64,000 nt of DNA from Agrobacterium larrymoorei (GTDB lineage: Bacteria > Pseudomonadota > Alphaproteobacteria > Rhizobiales > Rhizobiaceae): assembly GCF_013322225.1 (NCBI RefSeq), contig NZ_JAAMFB010000016.1, positions 186,001 through 250,000 on the forward strand, in the 5' to 3' direction. Each line of letters begins with the position of its first letter. Within the stretch, counting starts at the first letter, position 1. Below the pieces are notes generated by a model. That model searched no databases, was not told the DNA's origin, and saw only the letters and a program-made list of their open reading frames with translations. Shown here piece by piece: positions 17,017 to 26,087 of this stretch. The position numbers were made by a program, and so were the translations under genes.

Positions 17017-19002
17017 CTATCCATGGCTGTAGGCTGGCCCTTTGACCCTGCCGGACATGACGCCAAAGCCATCGATGATCGCCTCCTGATTTTCCATCCG
17101 ACCGATTTCCAGCTGCACTTCTGAAAGCGCGCGGATCAGCAATGTTCCGCGCTCGTCATCACCCGCCTCCGTCGCTTCGGCAATCTCCCGCTCCAGATCG
17201 ATTTTCTGCCAGCGCAACGCTTTCGTGCGCTTATGCAGCGATAGCGCCTGAACATACCCTTCACGCGCATCTTCCGGCGCAGCCTGCTCGGTTGCGGTCC
17301 AGAGGCGGGCATTGCGAACCTGCTGGTTCATCGCCTTCACCAAGGTATCGAAGCCGTGAGCCTCCAGCCGCCCGATCAATCCATCGCGGGAAAGCTCCGC
17401 CGCGCTTTCGGCAGCGTAAGTCAGAACCTGCGACCAGAGCCGCTGCAAATCGCGATTTTCGTAATCGATGGCAGCAATCTCGTCATACTCTTCCAGCAAC
17501 AATTGTGGATGATTGACGATGGTCAACGCCAACACGCTTTCGCGGAGTGCAGGCGCAGTTAAATAGCCCCTTACTAGACCGGACTGGCTGAGACGGTCCG
17601 AGACGCGACCAGCATTCATCGCGCCGGGATTACTACCCTGCCCTCGCTGGCCGTTGCGTCCATTTGCCGAGCCTCCGCCGCGCTGGAAATTCCGATTCGG
17701 CATATTGCCGCGCTGAAACTGCGGCTGGAAAAAGCTGTTCAGCCGGTCGCGCATATCCTGCTGATAGAAACGGCGCACGCTTTCATCGCCGATGACGGAT
17801 ACGATCTGTCGCAAACGGTTTTCCAGTTCGGCACGCTTTTCAGGCGTGTCGAAAGTAACGGACGACGTTTCACGGCTCCAGATCATCGCAGCCAACGGTT
17901 TGGCCTCGGAAAGCACGCGGTCGAATGGCGCCCTGCCCTCGTGGCGCACCAGATCGTCCGGGTCTTTGCCATCCGGCAGCAGCGCGAAGCTGACCGAACG
18001 GCCAGGCTTGATATGCGGCAGCGCCAGATCGGCGGCGCGACTGGCAGCGCGGATACCCGCACCATCGCCATCGAAACACAGGATCGGCAGCGTCGACATC
18101 TTCCATAAAAGCTCAAGCTGGTTTTCCGTCAACGCCGTGCCCAAAGGCGCGACGGCATTTTCGACACCGGCCTGATAAAGCGCGATCACGTCCATATAGC
18201 CTTCGACGGCAATCACAGTGCCGGAGGACTGCGTGGCGCGACGGGCTCGCGCAAAATTGTAGAGAACATTGCCCTTGTGAAAGAGCTCGGTCTCGTTGGA
18301 GTTCAGATATTTCGCCATCGCATCCGCCGCCATGGCACGGCCGCCGAAGGCGATGACCTTTTCACGCGATGACAGGATCGGGAACATGATGCGATCACGG
18401 AAGCGGTCATAGGAAACCGGCACATTCTCATGCACCACGAGACCACAGGCTTCCATCTGTTCCTTGGTGATGCCTTTGGAAGCCAGATGCTCCTTCAGCG
18501 CATTGCGACTATCGGGCGCAAAGCCCAGCCGGAAAGTTTCGATGGTGCGGCCCGTCAGACCGCGATCGCGCAGATAGGCGCGCGCCCGCGCACCTGCTGC
18601 GGTCTGCAACTGATCCTGAAAGAACAGCGTCGCCATTTCCATGACGTCCTGCAAAGACGCCCGCTCACGCTCACGCCGTTCCGCCTGCACATCCGGCTGA
18701 GGCATGGCAACGCCCGCCATATCGGCAATCTGCTGCACCGCCTCAGGGAACGCCATACCATCGAGTTCGGTCAGGAACCGGAAATGATCGCCGGAGACGC
18801 CGCATCCGAAGCAATGATAACGGCCTTTTCGATCTTCGCAATGAAAGCTGGGGCTCTTCTCACCGTGGAACGGGCAGCAGGCCCAATAGTCACCTTTGGA
18901 AGCATTGCTCTTCTTCCTGTCCCACGTCACGCGTCTGCCGATGACATCGGAGATGTTCACCCGGTCGCGTATCTCGTCGAGGAATGAGTTAGAAAAGCGC
19001 AT
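17017..19002 (-). CDS. dnaG: DNA primase
   Basis: 661 residues. The N-terminal CHC2 zinc ribbon (CPFHGEKSPSFHC...YHCFGCGVSGD, about residues 42-68) binds the template. A catalytic core with RFRDRIMFPI and the TOPRIM motifs AVEGYMDVIALYQAG and CFDGDGAG (about 265-320) makes RNA primers at the replication fork. A Gly/Asn/Arg-rich linker near residue 435-465 (QRGNMPNRNFQRGGGSANGRN, split here) leads to the C-terminal helicase-binding domain. It is transcribed towards rpoD, a macromolecular-synthesis-operon-like order without rpsU. Confidence 0.97.
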   Translation of the reverse strand: MRFSNSFLDEIRDRVNISDVIGRRVTWDRKKSNASKGDYWACCPFHGEKSPSFHCEDRKGRYHCFGCGVSGDHFRFLTELDGMAFPEAVQQIADMAGVAMPQPDVQAERRERERASLQDVMEMATLFFQDQLQTAAGARARAYLRDRGLTGRTIETFRLGFAPDSRNALKEHLASKGITKEQMEACGLVVHENVPVSYDRFRDRIMFPILSSREKVIAFGGRAMAADAMAKYLNSNETELFHKGNVLYNFARARRATQSSGTVIAVEGYMDVIALYQAGVENAVAPLGTALTENQLELLWKMSTLPILCFDGDGAGIRAASRAADLALPHIKPGRSVSFALLPDGKDPDDLVRHEGRAPFDRVLSEAKPLAAMIWSRETSSVTFDTPEKRAELENRLRQIVSVIGDESVRRFYQQDMRDRLNSFFQPQFQRGNMPNRNFQRGGGSANGRNGQRGQGSNPGAMNAGRVSDRLSQSGLVRGYLTAPALRESVLALTIVNHPQLLLEEYDEIAAIDYENRDLQRLWSQVLTYAAESAAELSRDGLIGRLEAHGFDTLVKAMNQQVRNARLWTATEQAAPEDAREGYVQALSLHKRTKALRWQKIDLEREIAEATEAGDDERGTLLIRALSEVQLEIGRMENQEAIIDGFGVMSGRVKGPAYSHG

Positions 19003-19109
19003 TGTAACCTGAAATCCAAGCCCGCTGATCGGCAGTCTTCTATATAAGACCGGCAGAGCCGAAATACCAAGCCTGCAAGTTGGTCATACCCGTTATTCAC
19101 AGCGCCGTA

Positions 19110-19140
19110 TTGACATTTTGTATATACAGATGAATATACA
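19110..19140 (+). promoter_or_regulatory. brnTA promoter with overlapping palindromic operator
   Basis: TTGACA at 19110-19115 is a perfect -35; AATATA at 19133-19138 (17-base spacer) or TATACA at 19135-19140 (19-base spacer) would be the -10. Between them is the perfect palindrome TGTATATACA (19119-19128), and a related half-site ATATACA follows at 19134-19140. BrnA antitoxins repress their own promoters, so these are the expected binding sites. Confidence 0.65.
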
Positions 19141-19187
19141 CCCATGGCGCATGAGTGCCTGAAAGCTTCAACAGTTTCGGGTCACTA

Positions 19188-19481
19188 ATGTTCGTTGTGA
19201 AGAGAGAATTTGTCTCGTTCGATTGGGACGAGAATAAACGACTGAAAAATGTCGAGAAGCATGGCATAGACTTTCCAGTGGCCGCCAATGCACTTTCGGA
19301 AACGCATATAGAGCGACGTTCCGATCAGAATGGTGAATGCCGCATCTTGGCAATATGCCCTGAAACGGATCGTCTGATCGCCATTGTCTATACTATGAGA
19401 GGCGACATTTGCCGCATCATATCAGCAAGGGCAGCGCGAAAAAATGAGCGAGAAACATATCGTCAGCTATTCGCTGGATGA
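19188..19481 (+). CDS. brnT: BrnT-family ribonuclease toxin
   Basis: 97 residues from the ATG at 19188; a GTG 11 codons earlier is possible but the shorter form fits the family better. The sequence FVSFDWDENKRLKNVEKHGIDFPVAANALS, then CRILAICPETDRLIAIVYTMRGDICRIISARAARKNER (in two parts), is the BrnT (COG2929, RelE-like fold) pattern, with the conserved basic and serine residues of the RIISAR end. In Brucella, BrnT is a ribonuclease that halts growth under stress. It overlaps the antitoxin gene by 38 bases, with the toxin first, as is usual for this system. Confidence 0.9.
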   Translation: MFVVKREFVSFDWDENKRLKNVEKHGIDFPVAANALSETHIERRSDQNGECRILAICPETDRLIAIVYTMRGDICRIISARAARKNERETYRQLFAG

Positions 19482-19773
19482 AATTCGAAAGAAGATTGAC
19501 GCCGGACAAGACAAAACCGACTGGGCACGCGTCGATGCGCAGACCGATGAGGATATCGAACGTGCGATGCGTGACGACCCCGATTGGGCGGAGTGGATCG
19601 ATGTCGACTGGTCGAAGGCCGTGGTCGTCGTGCCGGCAGCGAAAAAATCAATATCCATAAGGCTCGATGAAGAGGTCATAGACTTTTTCAAGTCGACAGG
19701 TCGGGGATATCAGACGCGGATGAATGCGATACTTCGCCACTACGTGCGCGAACAGAAAAGCAAAGACCGCTAA
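19444..19773 (+). CDS. brnA: BrnA-family antitoxin
   Basis: 109 residues beginning inside the end of the toxin gene (38-base overlap). The N-terminal part (SYSLDEIRKKIDAGQDKTDW, VDAQTDEDIERAM) is the toxin-binding region of BrnA (COG3514). The C-terminal part (KKSISIRLDEEVIDFFKSTGRGYQTRMNAILRHYV) is a ribbon-helix-helix DNA-binding domain. Together with BrnT it would neutralise the toxin and repress the promoter at 19110-19140. Confidence 0.92.
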   Translation: MSEKHIVSYSLDEIRKKIDAGQDKTDWARVDAQTDEDIERAMRDDPDWAEWIDVDWSKAVVVVPAAKKSISIRLDEEVIDFFKSTGRGYQTRMNAILRHYVREQKSKDR

Positions 19774-19886
19774 AGGCAGGCGCGAATCGCTGCTCGAAGT
19801 TCAGGCAAATTTGCGGCAATCGCGACAATCCGAAAATTATGTTTTTGTAATTTGCTGAGAGCGAAAACCAAGCCTAACGTCGCATC

Positions 19887-20037
19887 ATCGGCATGATGTC
19901 GATTGTAGTGCGTAATGCTTGAGGGACGGCGAAATCCCCCAAAAATAGAGCCTGGTCATTGCGCTGTTATCCGCAGGCGCGTCCTCAAGCATCAAGAAAG
20001 GCGAGGCTGCCACATCTGCCCCGCCTTTCTTATTTTT
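19887..20037 (+). ncRNA. Candidate structured small RNA, unassigned
   Basis: No gene covers this interval. On the plus strand there is a small hairpin (catcat / atgatg, about 19884-19897), then a long-range stem of 13 pairs with one bulged G (atgcttgagggacg, 19915-19928, with cgtcctcaagcat, 19980-19992), then a perfect 10-bp terminator stem (19994-20003 with 20022-20031) followed by ATTTTT. TTGCTG (19852-19857), 17 bases, TAACGT (19875-19880) is a possible promoter. Together these look like an independent trans-acting sRNA or leader-type RNA of about 150 nucleotides. I could not assign it to a named family. Confidence 0.5.
19994..20037 (+). terminator. Intrinsic terminator between brnA and yqeY
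   Basis: aagaaaggcg (19994-20003) pairs perfectly with cgcctttctt (20022-20031), followed by ATTTTTGG on the plus strand. The minus-strand side is not T-rich, so its direction is plus, although it also lies just beyond the yqeY stop. Confidence 0.75.
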
Positions 20038-20045
20038 GGTGAGGC

Positions 20046-20498
20046 TTACTTCAGTAAGTCTTTGATCTGGCCGGATGCCTTACCGAAATCGATACGGCCC
20101 GGATAACGTTCTTTGAGAACGCCCATCACCTTGCCCATATCGCGCAGCCCTTCTGCACCTGTCTCAGCAATCACATCCTGAATGATGCCGCGCACTTCCT
20201 CTTCCGGAATCTCCTCCGGCATGAAAGATTTGATGATGGCGATTTCATCGCGTTCTTGGCTGGCCAGTTCATCGCGGCCAGCCTTTTCATAGAGGCTAGA
20301 CGACTCCTCGCGCTGCTTGATCATCTTGGCTAGGATCTGGAGAATTTCTTCGTCCGACACCGGCTCCTTGCCGATACCGCGATTGGCGATGTCGCGATCC
20401 TTGATCGCCGCCTGAGCGAGGCGAATGGTCGCCAGACGAAGGCTGTCTTTCGCCTTCATGGCGTCTTTCAGTGCGGTCGAGAATGTATCGCGGATCAT
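20046..20498 (-). CDS. yqeY: GatB/YqeY domain protein
   Basis: 150 residues from the ATG at 20498, which has AAGGAGA at a good distance; an upstream in-frame start lacks one. The sequence (MIRDTFSTALKDAMKAKDSLRLATIRL near the start, VSDEEILQILAKMIKQREES, then GLRDMGKVMGVLKERYPGRID) is the YqeY family, related to the tRNA-binding tail of the GatB amidotransferase subunit. The molecular role of free-standing YqeY is unproven; a link to tRNA-dependent amidation is only inferred from homology. It is divergent from carA. Confidence 0.9.
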   Translation of the reverse strand: MIRDTFSTALKDAMKAKDSLRLATIRLAQAAIKDRDIANRGIGKEPVSDEEILQILAKMIKQREESSSLYEKAGRDELASQERDEIAIIKSFMPEEIPEEEVRGIIQDVIAETGAEGLRDMGKVMGVLKERYPGRIDFGKASGQIKDLLK

Positions 20499-20822
20499 AT
20501 CTTTCTCCTTGGAAAAGCCTGGCACCGCGGTTCATTTTCCGCAGACGGCTTTTCGTCATAATGTGCCGCCGACATAAACGAGCGGGCGGCAATCGGCAAA
20601 CTATTTGCATAAGCCTTTGTTTTGACGCGTCTTTAATTCCGGGGAATCCGTGAGCCCGTGGTTGACCCCGAAAGCCGCTTTCGTTATTTTCCGGCACCTG
20701 CACAGGATTTTAACGAAGGTTACGACGCGAAGGCTTTCGCGCGCCCTTATCCGCGAGAAAACATGACCGCTTTCATCCTGCCTTTCAAGAGGCGGGCCGA
20801 ACCGGCAGAAACGGGAAACGAG
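20499..20822 (+). other. yqeY-carA divergent intergenic region and carA leader (324 bases)
   Basis: The carA frame stays open upstream to about 20658 and contains another ATG at 20763 that would add 20 residues, but neither start has a better ribosome-binding site than 20823. The stretch therefore probably holds promoters for both genes and a carA leader. No terminator-like attenuator is visible here, unlike the carB leader. Confidence 0.5.
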
Positions 20823-22028
20823 ATGACCGAGACAGCTCCCTGGACAACACGCAAACCGACCGCCATGCTCGTTCTTGCAGATGGCACCGTGATCGAGGGA
20901 ACCGGCATCGGCGCAACCGGCAAGGTTCAGGCGGAAGTCTGCTTCAACACGGCCCTGACCGGTTACGAGGAAATCCTCACCGACCCGTCCTATCTCGGCC
21001 AGATCGTTACCTTTACCTTCCCGCATATCGGCAATATCGGCACCAATGACGAGGATATCGAAGACCTGACGCCTGCGGCGCGCCGCGGCGCGGTCGGCGT
21101 CATCTTCAAGGCCAACATTACCGAACCATCCAACTACCGCGCCGCCAAGCATCTGGATGCATGGCTGAAGAGCCGCGGCATCATTGGCCTCTGCGGCATC
21201 GACACCCGCGCGCTGACCGCGTGGATCCGTGAAAATGGCGCACCGAATGCGGTCATCGCGCATGATCCGAACGGCGTCTTCGACATCGATGCGCTGAAAG
21301 CAGAGGCGAAGGCCTGGAGCGGCCTCGTCGGCCTCGATCTTGCCATCGAAGCCACCTCCGGCCAGTCTTCTGTCTGGAACGAGACGCCATGGGAGTGGAA
21401 CAAGGGTTACGGCACGCTGGGCGAAAAGGACGCGAAGTACCACGTCGTCTGCGTCGACTTCGGCGTGAAGCGCAACATCCTGCGTCTCTTTGCGGGTCTT
21501 GATTGCAAGGTCACGGTCGTTCCGGCCCAGACGTCCGCAGAAGACATCATGGCGCTCAAGCCCGATGGCGTCTTCCTGTCCAACGGCCCGGGAGACCCGG
21601 CTGCGACGGGCGAATATGCCGTGCCGGTCATCCAGAACCTCATCAAGACCGATCTGCCGGTCTTTGGTATCTGCCTGGGCCACCAGATGCTTGGTCTTGC
21701 CGTTGGTGGGAAGACGGAAAAGATGCATCAGGGCCACCATGGCGCAAACCATCCGGTAAAGGATTTCACCACCGGCAAGGTGGAAATCGTGTCGATGAAC
21801 CACGGCTTTGCGGTGGATGCCAAGTCCCTGCCGGAAGGCGTTGAAGAGACTCACACTTCGCTGTTCGATGGCACCAATTGCGGCCTGCGCATCACCGGCA
21901 AGCCTGTCTTCTCGGTCCAGCACCACCCGGAAGCCTCCCCCGGCCCGCAGGACAGCCACTACCTCTTCCGCCGGTTCGTAAACCTGCTGCGTGAGAAGAA
22001 GGGCGAACCTGCGCTCGCAGAACGCTGA
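20823..22028 (+). CDS. carA: Carbamoyl-phosphate synthase small (glutaminase) chain
   Basis: 401 residues from ATG 20823, the usual length. The N-terminal CPSase domain (LADGTVIEGTGIG, EVCFNTALTGYEEILTDPSY) precedes the class I glutamine amidotransferase domain with the catalytic cysteine in FGICLGHQMLGLA (near residue 285) and the histidine/glutamate pair in QHHPEASPGP. It releases ammonia from glutamine and channels it to CarB to make carbamoyl phosphate for pyrimidine and arginine synthesis. The partner carB is 6.5 kb downstream on the same strand, separated by five unrelated genes. An intrinsic terminator follows directly. Confidence 0.97.
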   Translation: MTETAPWTTRKPTAMLVLADGTVIEGTGIGATGKVQAEVCFNTALTGYEEILTDPSYLGQIVTFTFPHIGNIGTNDEDIEDLTPAARRGAVGVIFKANITEPSNYRAAKHLDAWLKSRGIIGLCGIDTRALTAWIRENGAPNAVIAHDPNGVFDIDALKAEAKAWSGLVGLDLAIEATSGQSSVWNETPWEWNKGYGTLGEKDAKYHVVCVDFGVKRNILRLFAGLDCKVTVVPAQTSAEDIMALKPDGVFLSNGPGDPAATGEYAVPVIQNLIKTDLPVFGICLGHQMLGLAVGGKTEKMHQGHHGANHPVKDFTTGKVEIVSMNHGFAVDAKSLPEGVEETHTSLFDGTNCGLRITGKPVFSVQHHPEASPGPQDSHYLFRRFVNLLREKKGEPALAER

Positions 22029-22052
22029 TAAGATTCATTATATCGAATAACG

Positions 22053-22081
22053 AACGGCCCGCTCAGCGGGCCGTTTTGTTT
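22053..22081 (+). terminator. carA terminator
   Basis: aacggcccg / cgggccgtt (22053-22061 with 22067-22075) with a 5-base loop followed by TTGTTTC, 24 bases after the carA stop. It also separates carA from the convergent MATE gene. Confidence 0.85.
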
Positions 22082-22098
22082 CGTGGACTATGTTTTAG

Positions 22099-23520
22099 TT
22101 ATGCCGAGAGGACGATACGCTGACGCGCCGCAGCCCTCATCTCCCGCTTCACAAGCAGATAGAACCGCAGCGAGAGCAGGAAAGCCGCTGCTGAAAGCCC
22201 TACGACGAAGCCGGACCAGACGCCGACGCCACCGAAGCCGAGCGGGAACGCCATGGTCCACGCTAGGGCAAAGCCAATCGGCCAATAGGAGATCAGCGCG
22301 AGAATTGCCGGGACACGGGCATCTTTCAGCCCACGCAACAGGCCAGCCGCAACAGCCTGAATACCATCCACCAACTGGAACACCCCTGCCATGATGACGA
22401 GCGTGCTGGCATAGGAAAGAACCTGCGGCGCTTCAGGCAGGCTTGCATCAAGGAACCACTGAGCGAGAAACTCCGGCGCCAGCGCAAAGAAGATGCCACC
22501 CGAAAGCGCGATGGTGCAGGCAACGCCATAGACCATGATCGCCGCGCGAATAAGATTGGCATAATCGCCCTGACCATGCGCAACCCCGATACGAACGGTC
22601 GCCACCTGCGAGAGGCCAAGCGGGATCATGAAGGCGATGGACGCTAGTTGCAGGGCAATACCATGGGCGGCGAGTTCTATTGTGCCGATCTGCCCCATCA
22701 GAATTGAGGCCGCGGAGAACAGCATGGTTTCGGCAAGAATGGTAATGCTGATGGGCAAGCCCAAACGCAGCACTTCCCAAAGCGCATGCCAATCCGGCCT
22801 CCAGAAGCGCACGAACAACTCATATCGGCGCGTTTCATCACGCGTCTGTATGTAGCCGACGATGAGAACGAGGCTGAAGGCGTTGACGAAGACGGCAGCG
22901 ATCGCAGCACCCTGCATGCCGAGGGCCGGAAGGCCAAAATGACCGAGGACAAGGCCATAGGCCAGAAAACCATTGATCAGCAGCATCGCAATGGTGGCGT
23001 AGAGGATGACTCCTGCCCGACCGATCGCGCTCACCAACCCGCGCATGACGTAAAACAGCAGCGCAGGCAGAAGTCCGAACTGGGAGATGGCCAGATAATC
23101 GCCGGTCAGCTTAGCGACTTGAGGGTTTTGCTTCAGTGCCAGCAGAATGTTTTCTGCATTGAGAAAAACAGGAAGGGCCAGCAGCCAATAGGCAATAGCC
23201 ACCCACATACCCATGCGAAGAGCGCGGCGGGCCGAGGTTGCATCGCCCTGTCCATAAGCATTCGCCACCATCGGCACCACGGCAACCGAGAAGCCCGTGC
23301 CGAAAATGAAAACGACGAAGTAGAACTGACCGGCGAGTACCATGGCTGCCAGCTTTTCTGCGCCGAGCTGGCCAACGATGATCATGTCTGTCGTGTGGAT
23401 GGCAAGCTGCGCCAGCTGCGCTCCGACGAGAGGGATGCCCAGCACCAATGTAGCGCGAAAATGCGCTGCCCATGAACTGCCACCTTGCGGGGCGTTCCTG
23501 ATAGCTACCGACGAAGACAT
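22099..23520 (-). CDS. MATE-family multidrug/Na+ antiporter (NorM-like)
   Basis: 473 residues with about 12 membrane segments arranged as two homologous halves. Typical MATE features are LGIPLVGAQLAQLAIHTTDMIIVGQLG in the first helix pair, FGTGFSVAVVPMVANAYGQGD, and in the second half GLPISITILAETMLFSAASILMGQIG and SQVATVRIGVAHGQGD. NorM-type MATE proteins export cationic drugs, dyes and plant compounds in exchange for Na+ or H+. The gene converges on carA and is divergent from the chemoreceptor gene. The substrate is unknown. Confidence 0.9.
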   Translation of the reverse strand: MSSSVAIRNAPQGGSSWAAHFRATLVLGIPLVGAQLAQLAIHTTDMIIVGQLGAEKLAAMVLAGQFYFVVFIFGTGFSVAVVPMVANAYGQGDATSARRALRMGMWVAIAYWLLALPVFLNAENILLALKQNPQVAKLTGDYLAISQFGLLPALLFYVMRGLVSAIGRAGVILYATIAMLLINGFLAYGLVLGHFGLPALGMQGAAIAAVFVNAFSLVLIVGYIQTRDETRRYELFVRFWRPDWHALWEVLRLGLPISITILAETMLFSAASILMGQIGTIELAAHGIALQLASIAFMIPLGLSQVATVRIGVAHGQGDYANLIRAAIMVYGVACTIALSGGIFFALAPEFLAQWFLDASLPEAPQVLSYASTLVIMAGVFQLVDGIQAVAAGLLRGLKDARVPAILALISYWPIGFALAWTMAFPLGFGGVGVWSGFVVGLSAAAFLLSLRFYLLVKREMRAAARQRIVLSA

Positions 23521-23837
23521 GGATCACCTCAAAACGAAAAACCGCTTCGAAGGAGAATGAAGCGGCATATGCGTTGAATAAAATATTTGCGACGCCTGCG
23601 CAACAAGAAGGCAAATTGCCTGCGAAAGTGCAGTTTCTAAACTATTACGAGGAAGAACAAAGACTTACATGAAAGTATTATTAAACATGCACTTAAAGTT
23701 CTTTTTACCGTTATCGAATAGACATACCAGCCTGATAGAAATCAAATTCTCGGCTGCATGAAGCATGCCAATAGCGCCAGTGGCATGTTTTGTTAGCACT
23801 TCCGGTTAAACCGGCTTCATTTCTAGGACCAAAAATC
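23521..23837. other. MATE-chemoreceptor divergent intergenic region (317 bases)
   Basis: It holds the promoters of two divergent genes. Two structures are visible on the chemoreceptor side. A 7-bp hairpin catgcca / tggcatg (23764-23770 with 23781-23787) is followed by TTTTG and could be a weak attenuator. A perfect 13-base palindrome, ccggttaaaccgg (23802-23814), lies 24 bases before the TTG start and could be a regulator site or a hairpin near the ribosome-binding site. Confidence 0.45.
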
Positions 23838-25925
23838 TTGGCCACCAAATCCAACCTGATGACGCGCATCGTCATTGCGGCTTCCTGCGTTGTCGTCACT
23901 GCCTTTGCAGGCTTCTCGATCTATATCGACAGTCTCCAGCGCGGAGCGACCGATCAATTCGTCCGCGACAAGATCGGCGCCACCGGCGGGGAAGCCTCCC
24001 AAAGCATTTCCAACTGGCTGAATGGCCGCGTCACCATGACGGAGATGGTCGCTTCGGCCATTTCCAAGGGGTCAGACCAGACCACGCTGGAAAAGGCGCT
24101 TTATAACGATGTGCTGGCCAGAGAATTCAAGTCCACTTACTTCGGCGATGAAGCGGGTGTCTTCACGAACTGGCCGGCACAGAAAATGCGCGACGGCTAC
24201 GACGCTCGCCAGCGCCCATGGTACAAGGCAGCAGTCGCTGCGAATGCTGGAATTCTGACGGAACCCTATATCGATTCCTCCACTGACAAACTCGTCGTCA
24301 GCGCCGCATTCCCCGTAAAACGCGAGGGCAAGCTTGCAGGTGTGGCGGCAAGCGACTTTACGCTGACAACGCTGGTTTCGATGATCGATGCAGTCGATGC
24401 CGGACAGGATGGCTATGCATTTCTGGTGAACAAGGATGGAAAAATCCTGATCCATCCGGATAACGCCATGATCTACAAGTCGCTTACGGATCTGTTTCCG
24501 CAAAACACGCCGTCCATCGATACGGAATTGCACGAAACCGCACTCAATGGCGTCAACAAGATCACCAGCTTCATTCCTGTGAAAAATCTGCCATCCGTGA
24601 CTTGGTATCTCGGCTTCGTGGTGGACAGCAAGGCGGCCTACGCCTCGGTGTCGGAATTCCGCCTGGCGGCAGTCATTGCGACAGTCCTGGCTGTGGCAGG
24701 CATGATAGCCTTCCTTATTTTCCTTCTAAGCCGCATGGTCGTGAAGCCGGTCACGCAGATGACCTCTGCCATGGAAAAACTTGCAGCAGGCACCCTTGAT
24801 ACGGCAATCCCCGGGCAGGAACGGACGGACCAGCTCGGTTCCATGGCCAGCGCCGTCGCCGTTTTCCGCACCAACGCGCTGGAGCGTCAGCGTCTGGAAG
24901 GCGATGCCGAACGCAACCGCAACCTTACCGAACAGGAACGCGCAGAGCGTGAACGCCATTCCGCTCAGGATGCCGCAGATATTCAGTTCGCGGTCGATGC
25001 GCTGGCCGGTGGTCTCGCCAATCTTTCCGAGGGCAATCTGAACTACCGCATCGACACGCCATTTGTCGCGCGGATGGATCGCCTGCGCAACGACTTCAAC
25101 GCTTCGATTGCGAAGCTGAATGCAGCCCTTGTCAATGTCGGCCATAACGCCAAGGCCATCGATGCGGGCGCCAGCGAAATCCGTCACTCTGCGGATGACC
25201 TTGCCAAGCGGACCGAACAGCAGGCAGCATCTGTGGAAGAAACCGCAGCCGCTCTGGAAGAGATCACCACCACGGTCAAGGATTCTGCCAAGCGCGCCGA
25301 AGAAGTCGGTCGTCTGGTGGAGCGCGCGCGCACAAATGCCGAGCAATCCGGCGTGGTGGTCGGCGATGCCGTCAAGGCGATGCAAGGCATCGAGGAATCT
25401 TCATCCGGCATTTCGAAGATCATCGGCGTGATTGATGAGATCGCCTTCCAGACCAATCTCCTCGCCCTGAATGCGGGCGTTGAAGCGGCGCGCGCGGGTG
25501 AAGCGGGCAAGGGCTTTGCAGTCGTCGCGCAGGAAGTGCGTGAACTTGCTCAGCGTTCCGCAAATGCTGCCAAGGAAATCAAGACTTTGATCAGCGCTTC
25601 GACCACACAGGTGGAAGCGGGGGTCGAACTCGTGGGCAATGCCGGAAAAGCGCTGGAAACCATCGTCGCCGAGGTGCAGGAGATCAACAAGCACATCAAC
25701 GCGATCGTGCTTGCTTCTCGTGAGCAATCCACCGGTCTTCAGGAAATCAACACGGCGATCAACACCATCGACCAAGGCACGCAGCAGAATGCCGCGATGG
25801 TGGAAGAACAGACCGCAGCAAGCCACGGTCTGGCCTCCGAAGCCGCAGCGCTCAACGCGCTGATTGAGCAGTTCCAGCTTTCGAACGCACCGCGCCAGCA
25901 CAATAGCTATCGCAACGCCGCCTGA
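23838..25925 (+). CDS. Methyl-accepting chemotaxis protein with dCache sensor
   Basis: 695 residues from a TTG at 23838 (TAGGAC just upstream); an ATG seven codons later is the alternative. A first membrane segment (about residues 8-30), a large periplasmic dCache-type domain ([53 protein letters not shown]), a second membrane segment near 285-310, a HAMP domain ([20 protein letters not shown]), a linker and the MCP signalling domain with its conserved tip ([29 protein letters not shown], in two parts) are visible. dCache domains usually bind amino acids or small carboxylates directly. There is no C-terminal CheR-tether pentapeptide. Confidence 0.93.
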   Translation: MATKSNLMTRIVIAASCVVVTAFAGFSIYIDSLQRGATDQFVRDKIGATGGEASQSISNWLNGRVTMTEMVASAISKGSDQTTLEKALYNDVLAREFKSTYFGDEAGVFTNWPAQKMRDGYDARQRPWYKAAVAANAGILTEPYIDSSTDKLVVSAAFPVKREGKLAGVAASDFTLTTLVSMIDAVDAGQDGYAFLVNKDGKILIHPDNAMIYKSLTDLFPQNTPSIDTELHETALNGVNKITSFIPVKNLPSVTWYLGFVVDSKAAYASVSEFRLAAVIATVLAVAGMIAFLIFLLSRMVVKPVTQMTSAMEKLAAGTLDTAIPGQERTDQLGSMASAVAVFRTNALERQRLEGDAERNRNLTEQERAERERHSAQDAADIQFAVDALAGGLANLSEGNLNYRIDTPFVARMDRLRNDFNASIAKLNAALVNVGHNAKAIDAGASEIRHSADDLAKRTEQQAASVEETAAALEEITTTVKDSAKRAEEVGRLVERARTNAEQSGVVVGDAVKAMQGIEESSSGISKIIGVIDEIAFQTNLLALNAGVEAARAGEAGKGFAVVAQEVRELAQRSANAAKEIKTLISASTTQVEAGVELVGNAGKALETIVAEVQEINKHINAIVLASREQSTGLQEINTAINTIDQGTQQNAAMVEEQTAASHGLASEAAALNALIEQFQLSNAPRQHNSYRNAA

Positions 25926-25952
25926 TCGGACGCAGCACTATTTAAATATCGA

Positions 25953-25988
25953 GGCCCGAGAATCGCGTGCGGTTTTCGGGCCTTTTTT
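25953..25988 (+). terminator. Chemoreceptor gene terminator
   Basis: ggcccgagaa and the facing ttttcgggcc (25953-25962 with 25973-25982) form a 10-base stem with one G-T pair, followed by TTTTTT. It starts 28 bases after the stop codon. Confidence 0.85.
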
Positions 25989-26087
25989 CTTGCTGAAAGC
26001 CAACGTCGATATGGCGCGATGTGCTGTCATGCCTTGCTCCACCACGACTGAGAGGACATGTTTGACGTCTTGATTCGGGAGGGGCAA

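Noticed and set aside
20601..21959. Minus-strand 452-codon frame opposite carA
   Set aside because: Antisense to a conserved gene; composition is that of a shadow frame.
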